Origin: an uncultured Clostridium sp.
GTDB lineage: Bacteria; Bacillota; Clostridia; Lachnospirales; Lachnospiraceae
DNA length: 64,000 nucleotides
Reading direction: 5' to 3'
Assembly (NCBI GenBank): GCA_900538475.1
Contig: UPYT01000013.1
Span: forward strand, 1 to 64,000
Positions within the stretch are counted from its first letter, which is position 1, and the number at the start of each line of letters is the position of its first letter. Under the pieces are notes generated by a model. The model was not told the origin of the DNA. It was given only the letters and a program-made list of their open reading frames with translations, and made no database searches. Of the stretch, positions 17,935 to 26,602 are shown piece by piece. The translations under genes were made by a program, and so were the position numbers.

Positions 17935-18855
17935 ATGATTAAGCATCTTGGACTGAAGGCCTACGGCAAAATCAATCTGGGACTGGACGTACTCCGGAAA
18001 CGGGAAGACGGCTATCACGAAGTCCGCATGATCATGCAGACCGTAGGAATTTTTGATCGGATTGACCTGATTCGCACTGCAGAACCGGGCATTCAGGTAG
18101 AAACCAATCTGTATTATCTTCCCACCAATGAAAACAATCTGGTTTACAAGGCTGCAAAGCTCCTGATGGATGAATTCCAGATTACTGAGGGCGTTCAGAT
18201 CCGTCTGAGAAAATTCATTCCTGTAGCTGCCGGCATGGCTGGAGGAAGCAGTGATGCAGCCGCTGTCCTGTTTGGAGTAAACAAAATGTTCCGCTTGGGA
18301 CTGAACACTGCCCAGCTGATGGAGCGCGGTGTAAAAATCGGCGCTGATGTTCCCTACTGCATTCTCCGCGGAACAGCGCTTTCTGAAGGTATCGGTGAAA
18401 TTCTGACACCGCTTCCCCCAGTACCCCAGTGCCAGGTTCTGATTGCAAAACCTGCCATCAGCGTATCCACCAAGTTTGTTTATGACAATCTTCACGCCAA
18501 TGCTTTAAAACCAGATCAGCACCCAGATATTGATGGAATCCTCCAGGCCATCCGTGACCAGGATATTTACGGAATCGCCGGACGCCTGGGCAATGTTCTG
18601 GAGACAGTTACCATAAAAGAATATCCTATTATCCAGCAGATCAAAGACACCATGCTGGAAAGCGGAGCTATAGGCGCTCTCATGAGCGGCAGCGGTCCCA
18701 CGGTCTTCGGCTTATTTACCAATCCAAAGGCCGCCCAGACTGCCTATGAGGAGATGCGGTTCGGCGCCTTCTCCCACCTTGCCAAACAGGTTTATATTAC
18801 AAATTTCTATAATCAGAAGGAGCTTTCAAATCATGGAACAGAAACTGAAAGTTAA
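17935..18855 (+). CDS. ispE: 4-diphosphocytidyl-2-C-methyl-D-erythritol kinase
   Basis: A 306-residue GHMP kinase of the MEP pathway of isoprenoid synthesis. The N-terminal KAYGKINLGLDV and the ATP-binding VAAGMAGGSSDAAA near residue 95 are diagnostic, and GSGPTVFGLF lies near the C-terminus. The start at 17935 has AAAGGAG seven bases ahead; a longer frame back to 17818 would cross the promoter. Its last 23 bases overlap the gntR gene in another frame, implying coupled translation. Confidence 0.93.
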   Translation: MIKHLGLKAYGKINLGLDVLRKREDGYHEVRMIMQTVGIFDRIDLIRTAEPGIQVETNLYYLPTNENNLVYKAAKLLMDEFQITEGVQIRLRKFIPVAAGMAGGSSDAAAVLFGVNKMFRLGLNTAQLMERGVKIGADVPYCILRGTALSEGIGEILTPLPPVPQCQVLIAKPAISVSTKFVYDNLHANALKPDQHPDIDGILQAIRDQDIYGIAGRLGNVLETVTIKEYPIIQQIKDTMLESGAIGALMSGSGPTVFGLFTNPKAAQTAYEEMRFGAFSHLAKQVYITNFYNQKELSNHGTETES

Positions 18856-19507
18856 TATGAATGAATATCTTCCTCTTCGGGATGTGGTTTTCAACACTTT
18901 GCGCCAGGCAATTTTAAAGGGCGAGCTTGAGCCGGGAGAACGTCTGATGGAAATTCAGCTGGCTGACCGCCTTGGCGTCAGCCGAACTCCTATCCGCGAG
19001 GCTATCCGCAAGCTGGAGCTGGAAGGCCTGGTTTTAATGATTCCCAGAAAAGGTGCCGAAGTTGCCAAAATTTCTGAAAAAAGCCTGCGGGACGTATTGG
19101 AGGTTCGCCGTTCCCTGGAGGAGCTGGCCATCGAGCTTGCCTGCCAGCGTATGAGCGACAGTGATATTGAGGATCTGGAGCTTGCTCAGAATGCATTCCG
19201 CGAAGCTGTCACAGCCGGAGATGCCATGACCATTGCAGAAACAGATGAGCACTACCACGATATCATCTACAACGGCACTGGAAATAACCGTCTTGTCCAA
19301 ATCCTCAACAACCTGCGGGAGCAGATGTACCGCTATCGCCTGGAATACATCAAGGATGCCGAAAAACGTCAGATCCTTGTAGTCGAACATGAACAGATTT
19401 TAAAAGCTGTCCGCGGACGCAAAGCATCGGAAGCCAAAACCGCAATCCGCGAGCACATTGACAATCAGGAAATCACGGTTTCCAAAAATATCAAGGAGCA
19501 GAAATGA
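18833..19507 (+). CDS. GntR family regulator with FCD ligand-binding domain
   Basis: A 224-residue FadR-subfamily regulator. A winged helix-turn-helix occupies about residues 8-75 (ELEPGERLMEIQLADRLGVS then TPIREAIRKLELEGLV), followed by an all-helical FCD domain with the metal-ligand-type pattern of Asp/His residues (DEHYHDIIY near 140, later VVEHEQI). AGAAGGAG precedes the ATG within ispE. The ligand is not known; a small carboxylate is usual. Co-transcription with ispE and a matching palindrome in the shared promoter suggest that it represses its own operon, linking an isoprenoid gene to a carboxylate signal. Confidence 0.85.
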   Translation: MEQKLKVNMNEYLPLRDVVFNTLRQAILKGELEPGERLMEIQLADRLGVSRTPIREAIRKLELEGLVLMIPRKGAEVAKISEKSLRDVLEVRRSLEELAIELACQRMSDSDIEDLELAQNAFREAVTAGDAMTIAETDEHYHDIIYNGTGNNRLVQILNNLREQMYRYRLEYIKDAEKRQILVVEHEQILKAVRGRKASEAKTAIREHIDNQEITVSKNIKEQK

Positions 19508-19509
19508 CT

Positions 19510-19528
19510 ACTGTGACATTGTCACAGT
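19510..19528. promoter_or_regulatory. Short perfect palindrome after gntR
   Basis: ACTGTGAC-ATT-GTCACAGT begins three bases after the gntR stop. It has no run of T behind it. It may be a weak hairpin barrier or a binding site ahead of the rhodanese gene; spacing (TGTGA-N5-TCACA) is one base short of the classical CRP site. Confidence 0.4.
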
Positions 19529-19640
19529 AAATTCTTCTGAAACCTGTTATGATAGCTTTAAGAAAAAGGAAATACCTTTTACGTTCTGAAGAATACTGAC
19601 GATTTCATGATAAAATAACAGATGAAGCAGGAGGAAAACT

Positions 19641-19950
19641 ATGTCTATTTTCAGCTTTTTCAGAGGAACCGATATTAACCAGGCAGTCCACAACTGCCGC
19701 CAGACTCCCGGCGCTGTGCTTGTAGATGTACGCACTCCCCAGGAATATCAGGAAGGACATATTTCTGGAAGCGTCAATATTCCCCTTCAATCTCTGGGGC
19801 GTATCAGCAGTCTGATTTCCAGAAAAGATACCCCTGTATTCGTATACTGCCAGTCAGGCGCCCGCAGCCGGCATACTGGGCCAGATGGGGTATTCCAGCG
19901 TACAAAACGCCGGAGGCATTATATCCTACTCCGGCCAGGTTGTAAAATAA
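19641..19950 (+). pseudogene. Rhodanese-domain protein, frameshifted
   Basis: The first 77 codons encode a rhodanese domain with LVDVRTPQEYQEGHI and the active-site loop VYCQSGARSR (Cys nucleophile). At about 19872 the frame breaks: the expected remainder, ILGQMGYSSVQNAGGI and on to a stop at 19948-19950, continues in the +1 frame. Comparison with the usual RSR-QAAG-(I/M)L pattern suggests loss of about 11 bases. Uncorrected, the frame runs to 19991 with a basic, unrelated tail. An assembly error could give the same picture. AGGAGGAAAACT precedes the ATG and a terminator follows. Confidence 0.75.
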
Positions 19951-19953
19951 TTC

Positions 19954-20009
19954 GAAGAGCCGCTGCTCCACAGATGATCACTCAGCTGTGATGCAGCGGC
20001 TTCATTTTT
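19954..20009 (+). terminator. Rho-independent terminator after the rhodanese gene
   Basis: GAAGAGCCGCTGC pairs with GCAGCGGCTTC (one bulge), followed by ATTTTTA. It may serve both the rhodanese gene and the convergent LysR gene. Confidence 0.7.
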
Positions 20010-20052
20010 ATGCCTTACCAATCAAACGTTTCTTTGTCTAATTATCCTTCGG

Positions 20053-21018
20053 TCAAAAAGCACTGTCTGACATCATAGAAATAGGGCAGCTCTCTAAAAA
20101 AATATCCACTTGCTGACGGATCAACTGAACTACTTCCTGTAAATATGGATACTGCTTGTATGCCTGTTTTGAATAAAACAGACAATACTCGCTTTTCGTA
20201 TCAAAATCAGAAATAGGAATCGCTACAAGCTCTCCAGCCAGAACAGCATCATACCGAAACAATGCTGGATAAAATGATAATGCATAGGTCTCTGGATGTC
20301 TGCGAACCATATCAATCACGCTATTTACAGACTCTACCTGGACAATCTGATTGTTCATATTCATAATTGTTTGAATTAGTGCTGTAATAGGTGTAATACT
20401 TTTCTGAATCGAATCCATCTCTGGCAAAGACAGACAATAATCTGATAAATCCTTCAGTGACACCTGCTTTTTTTCTGCCAGTGGGCTTTTACGGCTGACA
20501 AGGCAGGTATACTCTCCGCCAAACAGGTTGTCTGGTTTATTTCCCTGACGCATCACAAGATGCTGATATTTTTCATCATAACCGCATGGCAAAATAACTA
20601 TATTGGGATTTTCTGTATTGGCTGATATATTCATTTCCGGAGCCGCATTGCATGTACAGTTGATCTTTAAATCTGGATGAAGGTGCTTGAGTTTTAAAAG
20701 AACATCCGGCAAGAGAAAATTAGGAAAAGAAACATGAGTATAAATATTGAGTGAATGTAATACTCTCTCCTTTCCCAGAGAAAGCCATCCATTACAGTAA
20801 GAGACGATCTGTATAGCCTCTGGAAGAATCTGACGTCCGGACTCAGTCAATTCAATTCCTGATTTTCTTCGGATAAACAGCAAAAAGCCCAGCTCCTCTT
20901 CCAAATTCTGAAGCGTTTTAGTTAAACTGGGCTGTGCTACGTACAGCTTTTTTGCCGCTTCATTAATTGAATGTGACTGTGCTGTCACAATAAAGTATTC
21001 TAAAGCCTTAATTGTCAA
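20053..21018 (-). CDS. LysR family regulator
   Basis: A 321-residue LysR-type regulator. The N-terminal winged helix-turn-helix reads LEYFIVTAQSHSINEAAKKL then QPSLTKTLQNLEEELG; the rest is a periplasmic-binding-protein-like effector domain. The start is a TTG at 21018, seven bases after a GGGGGG ribosome site; there is no suitable ATG. It is divergent from the UroD-like/cysteine desulfidase/permease operon, which it very likely controls. The effector is unknown; a sulfur amino acid would fit the neighbours. Confidence 0.85.
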   Translation of the reverse strand: MTIKALEYFIVTAQSHSINEAAKKLYVAQPSLTKTLQNLEEELGFLLFIRRKSGIELTESGRQILPEAIQIVSYCNGWLSLGKERVLHSLNIYTHVSFPNFLLPDVLLKLKHLHPDLKINCTCNAAPEMNISANTENPNIVILPCGYDEKYQHLVMRQGNKPDNLFGGEYTCLVSRKSPLAEKKQVSLKDLSDYCLSLPEMDSIQKSITPITALIQTIMNMNNQIVQVESVNSVIDMVRRHPETYALSFYPALFRYDAVLAGELVAIPISDFDTKSEYCLFYSKQAYKQYPYLQEVVQLIRQQVDIFLESCPISMMSDSAF

Positions 21019-21164
21019 TTATTATCCCCCCTAAAAAATAAGGTTATAGCTTTTTATCATATCCCCTACTTTTTTACATATTATACAAATTCTTTTCACT
21101 ATGATACTATGTTTTTATCAACTATGTCAAGCATGTCATAAAAAAGAAAGGGGAAACCAGAATT

Positions 21165-22190
21165 ATGACCAAAAAAGAAAGAATGCAGAGAGTATTTGCA
21201 AATCAGCCGGTAGACCGAGTTCCAGTAGCATTTTTCCATCATTTCACCCCTGTTGAAGAATGGAACAAGGGCCTTTCTGTTCCCGGCGCTATCGAACGCA
21301 ACATTGAAGGCCATCTTCCCGCTTTGGAAAAGTTCAATCCTGATGTTATTAAAATCATGAATGACACCCTTATGATGATGCCGCTGGACGTATCTTTTGT
21401 AAAATCTACTGCGGATCTGGAAAAAATCCAGCCCATGTCCATGGACTGTGACTACGCAAAAGCTCAGATTGATTTGACCAAACGCGTAGTAGATATTTAT
21501 CGTGGCAAATGCGATGCCCCCATTTATGTAACCGCCTTCTCTGCTGCCTGGGTACTCCGCAATTCCTTGATGGCCAGTGATGATCTGCCTGTTGCTGGCG
21601 CCAGCGAACCGTTGATGCGTAAACTTATGGAGGAAGCTCCGCAGGCTATTGCAGACTGTCTCATGCGAATGTCCAAGGGAATTGCTGAACTGAACAAAAT
21701 TCTGCTGACAGAATGCGGAGCCGATGGTATTTACTTCAGCTGCGCCAACCAAGCCAATTTCTTCTCCAAAGAATTCCACGCCAACTATGTTGCCCCCAGC
21801 GAGCAGTATGTTCTGAATGAAGCTAAAAAAATCCGTGATACCCACATTTTACACATCTGCGGTTACCACGGAAACGGCAACGATTTAACCCTCTTTACCG
21901 GTTACAACGCTGCTGCTTACAGCGTAGCTGTCAATGCTGAGGGAACTACCATGTCAGAAGCAAAGAAACTATTCGGTGGAAAAGCGGTTATCGGCGGATT
22001 TGCCCAGGATGGAATTATTTACAAAGGCAGCAAGGAAGAACTGAAGAAAGCCACTTGGGATCTTTTGGATGAAATGGGACAGATTGGCGTTGTTCTGGGT
22101 GCTGACTGTACAGTACCCACTGATATCGATGACACCCGTTTAAACTGGGTTCGGGAAGCATCGGAAGAGTACGCAGCTGCACACAAATGA
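21165..22190 (+). CDS. Uroporphyrinogen decarboxylase-family Zn methyltransferase (MtaA/CmuA-like)
   Basis: A 341-residue TIM-barrel protein of the UroD superfamily. The N-terminus (KKERMQRVFANQPVDRVPV) is typical. It carries the zinc-ligand pattern of corrinoid-linked methyltransferases, His230-x-Cys232 in HICGYHG and Cys315 in GADCTVP, which haem-pathway HemE lacks. It thus probably moves a methyl group between a cobalamin protein and a thiol or tetrahydrofolate. No corrinoid protein gene is in the window. It is first in an operon with a cysteine desulfidase (34-base gap) and a permease. AAGGGG precedes the ATG. The substrate is unknown; a methylated sulfur compound is a guess from context. 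Confidence 0.75.
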   Translation: MTKKERMQRVFANQPVDRVPVAFFHHFTPVEEWNKGLSVPGAIERNIEGHLPALEKFNPDVIKIMNDTLMMMPLDVSFVKSTADLEKIQPMSMDCDYAKAQIDLTKRVVDIYRGKCDAPIYVTAFSAAWVLRNSLMASDDLPVAGASEPLMRKLMEEAPQAIADCLMRMSKGIAELNKILLTECGADGIYFSCANQANFFSKEFHANYVAPSEQYVLNEAKKIRDTHILHICGYHGNGNDLTLFTGYNAAAYSVAVNAEGTTMSEAKKLFGGKAVIGGFAQDGIIYKGSKEELKKATWDLLDEMGQIGVVLGADCTVPTDIDDTRLNWVREASEEYAAAHK

Positions 22191-22224
22191 ACCTCAAACA
22201 CAATAGAAAAGAGCGGATTGCAAA

Positions 22225-23523
22225 ATGAATCAACAACAATACGATAATTATGTAAAGATCCTGCATTCCGAGCTGATTCCCGCAATGGGCTGCACAGAGC
22301 CCATTGCGGTAGCATTCGCCGCGGCCAAAGCCCGGAATGTATTAGGCTGCATGCCTGAAACGATAATCGCAATATGCAGCGGCAATATTATCAAAAATGT
22401 AAAAAGCGTCATTGTTCCCAATTCAGGAGGTCAGCGGGGAATTGAAGCTGCTGCCGTCCTGGGTGCAGTAGCAGGCAAATCAGACCTGGGTCTTCAGGTC
22501 ATCAGCCAAGTTACACCAGAGCAAAGCGCCGAAGCCAAAATTCTGCTTTCCAAAGGAATGTGTACCTGCAAGCTGGCCGAAGGGGTGGATAATCTTTATA
22601 TCCATATTATTGCCTCCGCTGGCGCGAACTCCGCTGAAGTGGAAATCCGCACAAAGCATGACCACATTTCCCGCATTATAAAAAACGGTACTGTACTCTT
22701 GGAATCACCAGATATCCAGACTGAAGTCAGCGGAGACAAAAGCCAGCTCAATGTAAAAGATATCCTGGATTTTGCGAACACAGTAGAACTGGAAGATGTT
22801 CAGACGGTATTAGAAATGCAGATCAAATGCAACAGCGCTATTTCAGAGGAAGGGCTGACAAATACGTGGGGCGCCGCCGTAGGACAAACCATCCTTGAAG
22901 ATGAAGGCTCCAGTACCCTGCAAAAAGCGCGGGCTGCAGCAGCTGCAGGCAGCGATGCCCGCATGAATGGCTGCGCCCTTCCAGTTGTCATCAATTCTGG
23001 AAGCGGAAACCAGGGAATTACCTGCTGCATGCCGATCGTAGTTTATGCCAAAGAACTTGGCAGCAGCCATGAACAGCTTTTACGGGCATTGACTCTAGCT
23101 AATTTGGTGGCTATCCATCAAAAACGCTATATCGGAAATCTCTCTGCATACTGTGGTGCAGTTTCTGCCGCCACTGGCGCCGCCTGCGGTATCGCCTATC
23201 TGCAAGGCGCCGATTATGATCTGATCGGAACCACCATCATTAATTCCATTGGAACTACTGGCGGAATCATCTGTGATGGAGCAAAATCATCCTGCGCTGC
23301 AAAGATTTCTGCTGCTGTAGAGGCCGCTGTGCTTGGCTATGGAATGGCCCGCCGAGGCCGCCGTTTCGAATTTGGCGAAGGAATCGTGGATGGTGATTAT
23401 GAGCAGACTATACGCAATATTGGATGTATAGGACGGGAAGGCATGAAAACTACAGATGTGACTATTCTGAATTTAATGATCTCCCCACCTCAGGACAATA
23501 GCTATATCCACGAAGGCGAATAA
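22225..23523 (+). CDS. L-cysteine desulfidase family protein (CyuA/YhaM, UPF0597)
   Basis: A 432-residue protein of the UPF0597/CyuA family, relatives of iron-sulfur L-serine dehydratase alpha chains. The GCTEP motif near residue 23, the SGSGNQGITCC segment near residue 257 and a late GAKSSCAAK Cys cluster are family features, and several Cys residues could hold a 4Fe-4S cluster. Members degrade L-cysteine to pyruvate, ammonia and sulfide; some act on related amino acids. It is the second gene of the operon, followed after 22 bases by a permease, which resembles the cyuA-cyuP pairing in enterobacteria although the permease here is of a different family. Confidence 0.82.
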   Translation: MNQQQYDNYVKILHSELIPAMGCTEPIAVAFAAAKARNVLGCMPETIIAICSGNIIKNVKSVIVPNSGGQRGIEAAAVLGAVAGKSDLGLQVISQVTPEQSAEAKILLSKGMCTCKLAEGVDNLYIHIIASAGANSAEVEIRTKHDHISRIIKNGTVLLESPDIQTEVSGDKSQLNVKDILDFANTVELEDVQTVLEMQIKCNSAISEEGLTNTWGAAVGQTILEDEGSSTLQKARAAAAAGSDARMNGCALPVVINSGSGNQGITCCMPIVVYAKELGSSHEQLLRALTLANLVAIHQKRYIGNLSAYCGAVSAATGAACGIAYLQGADYDLIGTTIINSIGTTGGIICDGAKSSCAAKISAAVEAAVLGYGMARRGRRFEFGEGIVDGDYEQTIRNIGCIGREGMKTTDVTILNLMISPPQDNSYIHEGE

Positions 23524-23545
23524 TTTTGAAAGGAGTCATTTCTCT

Positions 23546-24727
23546 ATGGAAAATAAATCTAGTACGTGGGAAACCTTTAAAATCTGGTTTGGACTGGGCG
23601 CTCTTATGTTTGGCACATACTGTGGTGCAAATATGGCTTCCGGTGTCTATGCATCCCAGTATATTGTCCCCTTAGGCGGCGGCTGGGCCTGGGTCTGGCT
23701 GGCTGTCTTCTGTGTGATTATGTCTTTCTTCTGCATAATTGGTTTAAATGTAGCCCGGGCTTATAAAGCCAGTAACTACAATACCTTCTATCTGGCGCTT
23801 TGGGGACAGCATAAATCCGATGCAAACCCGGTGTTGAAAACGATCGTTACCGTCTTTTTTGATATTTATACCACTCTGTTTGGCATGGTTACTGTAAGCG
23901 CCACCATTGCTCTGTTTGCACAGCTGATGAATTCTCTGTTTGGCATTCCCAGCGCGGCAGCCAGCATTGCCGGAGTCCTTTTATTCGCTCTGCTGACTGT
24001 TAATGGAGCCGGTTTTCTGCGTAAATTTAATGGCGTAATGACCATTACCCTGCTTGTTTCCCTGATCGCAATTCTAATTGCAGTTGTAAGCATACGAGGC
24101 GACGTTCTGGCGAAGCAAATGGGCAATTTCAGCGAAGGTCCCAATTGGGGGCTGACCACAGTATCCGCCCACACCTCCATGTTTCTCTCCTACTGTCTGA
24201 CTACAAGTACTTGGGGCGCCACATTAAGTAACTACAGCGATCGATTACGTGGTCAGAAGGATGTCATCGGATCCGGTATCATGATTGGCGTCATGGTCAC
24301 CTTACTGTTCGTCCTCACCGGAATCATTGTACTGCCTTTCATGCCAGAGGTGGCTTCTGACAGTGCTCCAATCCTGACCATATGCCAGAAAAACCTTCCG
24401 GTAATCCTTACGGCAGTATATTGGGTAGTTGTTGTATTTTCCGTTGTTTCTACCGCTCCCAGCTTCACATTCAACTTCTCCAATCGTTGGATAACTCTGT
24501 GGAAGGGAGATAACATAAACCAGAAAGTTAAATTTTTCGTTCTGTCAGGAAGTTATCTTCTGATTTGCTGGATTATCTCCAATATCGGTCTGATTGCCAT
24601 TGTGCAAAAAGGCTATACTCTGCTGGGTAAAGTAGCACTCCCAACCATCGTGCTTCCTCTCCTTATTTCCATCTACCGTATCCATAAAATGGAAAATAAC
24701 CAAAAAGGAAATTCAACAATAGCATAA
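23546..24727 (+). CDS. Amino-acid permease-like membrane protein (YkvI-like)
   Basis: A 393-residue protein with about ten to eleven hydrophobic segments. The N-terminal GTYCGANMASGVYASQYIV resembles the unwound first helix of LeuT-fold carriers and the YkvI family. AAAGGAG precedes the start and the gene follows cyuA by 22 bases; a strong terminator ends the operon. It probably imports the substrate of the two enzymes, presumably an amino acid. YkvI-family substrates are poorly known, so the assignment to a subfamily is tentative. Confidence 0.65.
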   Translation: MENKSSTWETFKIWFGLGALMFGTYCGANMASGVYASQYIVPLGGGWAWVWLAVFCVIMSFFCIIGLNVARAYKASNYNTFYLALWGQHKSDANPVLKTIVTVFFDIYTTLFGMVTVSATIALFAQLMNSLFGIPSAAASIAGVLLFALLTVNGAGFLRKFNGVMTITLLVSLIAILIAVVSIRGDVLAKQMGNFSEGPNWGLTTVSAHTSMFLSYCLTTSTWGATLSNYSDRLRGQKDVIGSGIMIGVMVTLLFVLTGIIVLPFMPEVASDSAPILTICQKNLPVILTAVYWVVVVFSVVSTAPSFTFNFSNRWITLWKGDNINQKVKFFVLSGSYLLICWIISNIGLIAIVQKGYTLLGKVALPTIVLPLLISIYRIHKMENNQKGNSTIA

Positions 24728-24747
24728 AAACAAATTATACTCATACA

Positions 24748-24793
24748 GGGCCATTGTAAAAGCAGACATCTATCCTGCTTTTACAATGGCCCC
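24748..24793. terminator. Strong hairpin terminator between convergent operons
   Basis: GGGCCATTGTAAAAGCAG pairs without mismatch with its complement across a 10-base loop. It follows the permease stop by 20 bases and faces the yesL-like gene from the other side; minus-strand readout continues into TTTTTTATG after some bases. Confidence 0.85.
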
Positions 24794-24929
24794 TTCCGAA
24801 TCTTTATTTTATTTTTTGTGACGGTTCTTCTGTCCCAACACTCAGCGCTTCTTGTGCGCTATAAACGGTCAGGAAACCGTATGAGCAAGCTGCTGCTATT
24901 TCTTTTTCCGTCATTTTTATTCTTCTGCT

Positions 24930-25625
24930 TTATTCCTCCGTATTCTGCTCTTCTGGCTCGTCTTCCAGAGGATGGAACTCATCGTCATCCCGTTCCTCCT
25001 TTTTCGGAATATACTTATCAAAGATTCCTACAAAGAAAAAAGAATTTGCATAAGCCAGCAGTGGAAATCCAAACAGAAATACCAATGCCGCAAGCATCGG
25101 AACAAGAAGTCCTGCTGCAACCAGCAGCACATCAATGGCCAGCATTCCTACAGAGTGAAAAAAGTGACGGATTGACATGAAAAATGCATTAAACAAGGTT
25201 CTCTTAACCGGGTTATAAAACTTGGCCTGAAGAGGAAATACAAATAAGGTAACGCAAATCCAAATAATCCCAAAAGCCAGGAAAATAGCCATCATCACGG
25301 TACGCACGGTTGAACTTTCTGTCTGCACCCGCATAAAGAAATACAGATCAAAGCCGATAATTGCACCTATTACCATAAGTATCAGCCAGATAATCGTTGC
25401 CTGTTTAAAATTTTCCTTAAAGGATTTAAAAAAGGAACGAATGGTAGGTCCGTCTTCATCCCGTACCAGCTTCATCGTAACATAATAAACCGCTGTTGTA
25501 GAAGCGCCCATAGTAACGATGGGAATACTGCATACCACCCATAAAAGATTCAGAATCATAACATCAAAAAACTTTCCGATAAACCGCCAGACCGGGTTGT
25601 CGTAATTAAATAGTGAAGAAAGCAT
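24930..25625 (-). CDS. YesL (DUF624) family membrane protein
   Basis: A 231-residue membrane protein with five hydrophobic segments and the family pattern near the N-terminus (FFDVMILNLLWVVCSIPIVT then GASTTAVYYV). YesL proteins are frequent in Firmicutes, often near carbohydrate ABC transporters, but their role is unknown. The C-terminal 35 residues are highly acidic. AGGAGG precedes the start. It is divergent from the single-pass protein at 25847; there are no sugar transporter genes nearby. Confidence 0.82.
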   Translation of the reverse strand: MLSSLFNYDNPVWRFIGKFFDVMILNLLWVVCSIPIVTMGASTTAVYYVTMKLVRDEDGPTIRSFFKSFKENFKQATIIWLILMVIGAIIGFDLYFFMRVQTESSTVRTVMMAIFLAFGIIWICVTLFVFPLQAKFYNPVKRTLFNAFFMSIRHFFHSVGMLAIDVLLVAAGLLVPMLAALVFLFGFPLLAYANSFFFVGIFDKYIPKKEERDDDEFHPLEDEPEEQNTEE

Positions 25626-25846
25626 TCTTATCCTCCTGTTTTCTACTCCGATCCTTCTGCGGAGTGTCTTTTCTGCTCAAAGAGCCTGAACGTATTATAG
25701 CGAAAAAAAACATAAATTGCAACGTTCCCTCTGATTTCAGATTTTTTTGTGCCATCGCTGGTCAGTTTATGATATACTTATCCCATGGCGGCTCTGCCGC
25801 AGACAAGAAAGATAGAAAATGCTTTACAGAAAAGGAATGACTGCTT

Positions 25847-26602
25847 ATGAAAATTACAGAAGAAACCATGCGCCAGCAGCAGGCTGGCTCCTCCTCCGGC
25901 AATACGGAAACCTCTCCCGCGGATCTTCCACCTGTCCATCAGCCTACAGAAAAAGAAAAGCTGAAAGCCATGTCTCCCAGGGATGAAGCCTGGTATATCT
26001 GGACCTATTACAAATTTCATATTTTCGGCGCTCTTCTTCTTGTTATCGCCCTGTATATTGTAGGATCCTCTATTTACAGAACCACCTTTGATACGGCCTT
26101 TCACTGTATGTATCTGAACAGCCGCGGTGAATCTGATATTAATTCTGAGCCCATCGAAAAGGACTTTGCAGAGTGGATGCAGTTCGGAAAGAAGGAGCTG
26201 GTTGTTACAGAAACAGCTTTTGTTTCCTTTGGTGAAAAGGCTACAGAATACAGCTATGCTATGATGGCAAAAATCACAGCCCTTGTTATGGCTCATGATC
26301 TGGATGTCATGATCGGAGATACAACCAGCACGGATCATTATGCTTCCATCGGCGGCTTCGAAAACCTGGAAACCATTCTTCCTCCAGATGTGCTTGCGCT
26401 GGTTCAGGATCGCCTTTATTATTCCAAAGACGAAAACGGCAAGGAATATGCCTGTGCCATTGATTTAAGCGGCACAGAATTTGCAGAAGGCTCCAATCTG
26501 TCGCAGGATACTCCGCTTCTTGGTCTGGTTGCCGGTTCTCAGAGAACCGATCACTCCATCGCGCTGATCCGCTATATCTTTGATCCCTCTGTGACAAAAT
26601 AA
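25847..26602 (+). CDS. Uncharacterised single-pass membrane protein
   Basis: I do not recognise a named family. The 251-residue product has a Ser/Thr/Pro/Gln-rich cytoplasmic N-terminus of about 45 residues, a short amphipathic part (DEAWYIWTYYKFHIFG), one membrane helix at about 65-80 and an extracellular domain of about 165 residues. The last 31 bases overlap the convergent GNAT gene. It shares a 221-base intergenic region with the divergent yesL-like gene. AAGGAAT lies eight bases before the ATG. A membrane-anchored accessory or sensor role can only be guessed. Confidence 0.7.
   Translation: MKITEETMRQQQAGSSSGNTETSPADLPPVHQPTEKEKLKAMSPRDEAWYIWTYYKFHIFGALLLVIALYIVGSSIYRTTFDTAFHCMYLNSRGESDINSEPIEKDFAEWMQFGKKELVVTETAFVSFGEKATEYSYAMMAKITALVMAHDLDVMIGDTTSTDHYASIGGFENLETILPPDVLALVQDRLYYSKDENGKEYACAIDLSGTEFAEGSNLSQDTPLLGLVAGSQRTDHSIALIRYIFDPSVTK

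Noticed and set aside
21099..21845. 248-codon minus-strand frame inside the UroD-like gene
   Set aside because: Antisense shadow; the plus-strand gene has clear motifs and a ribosome site.
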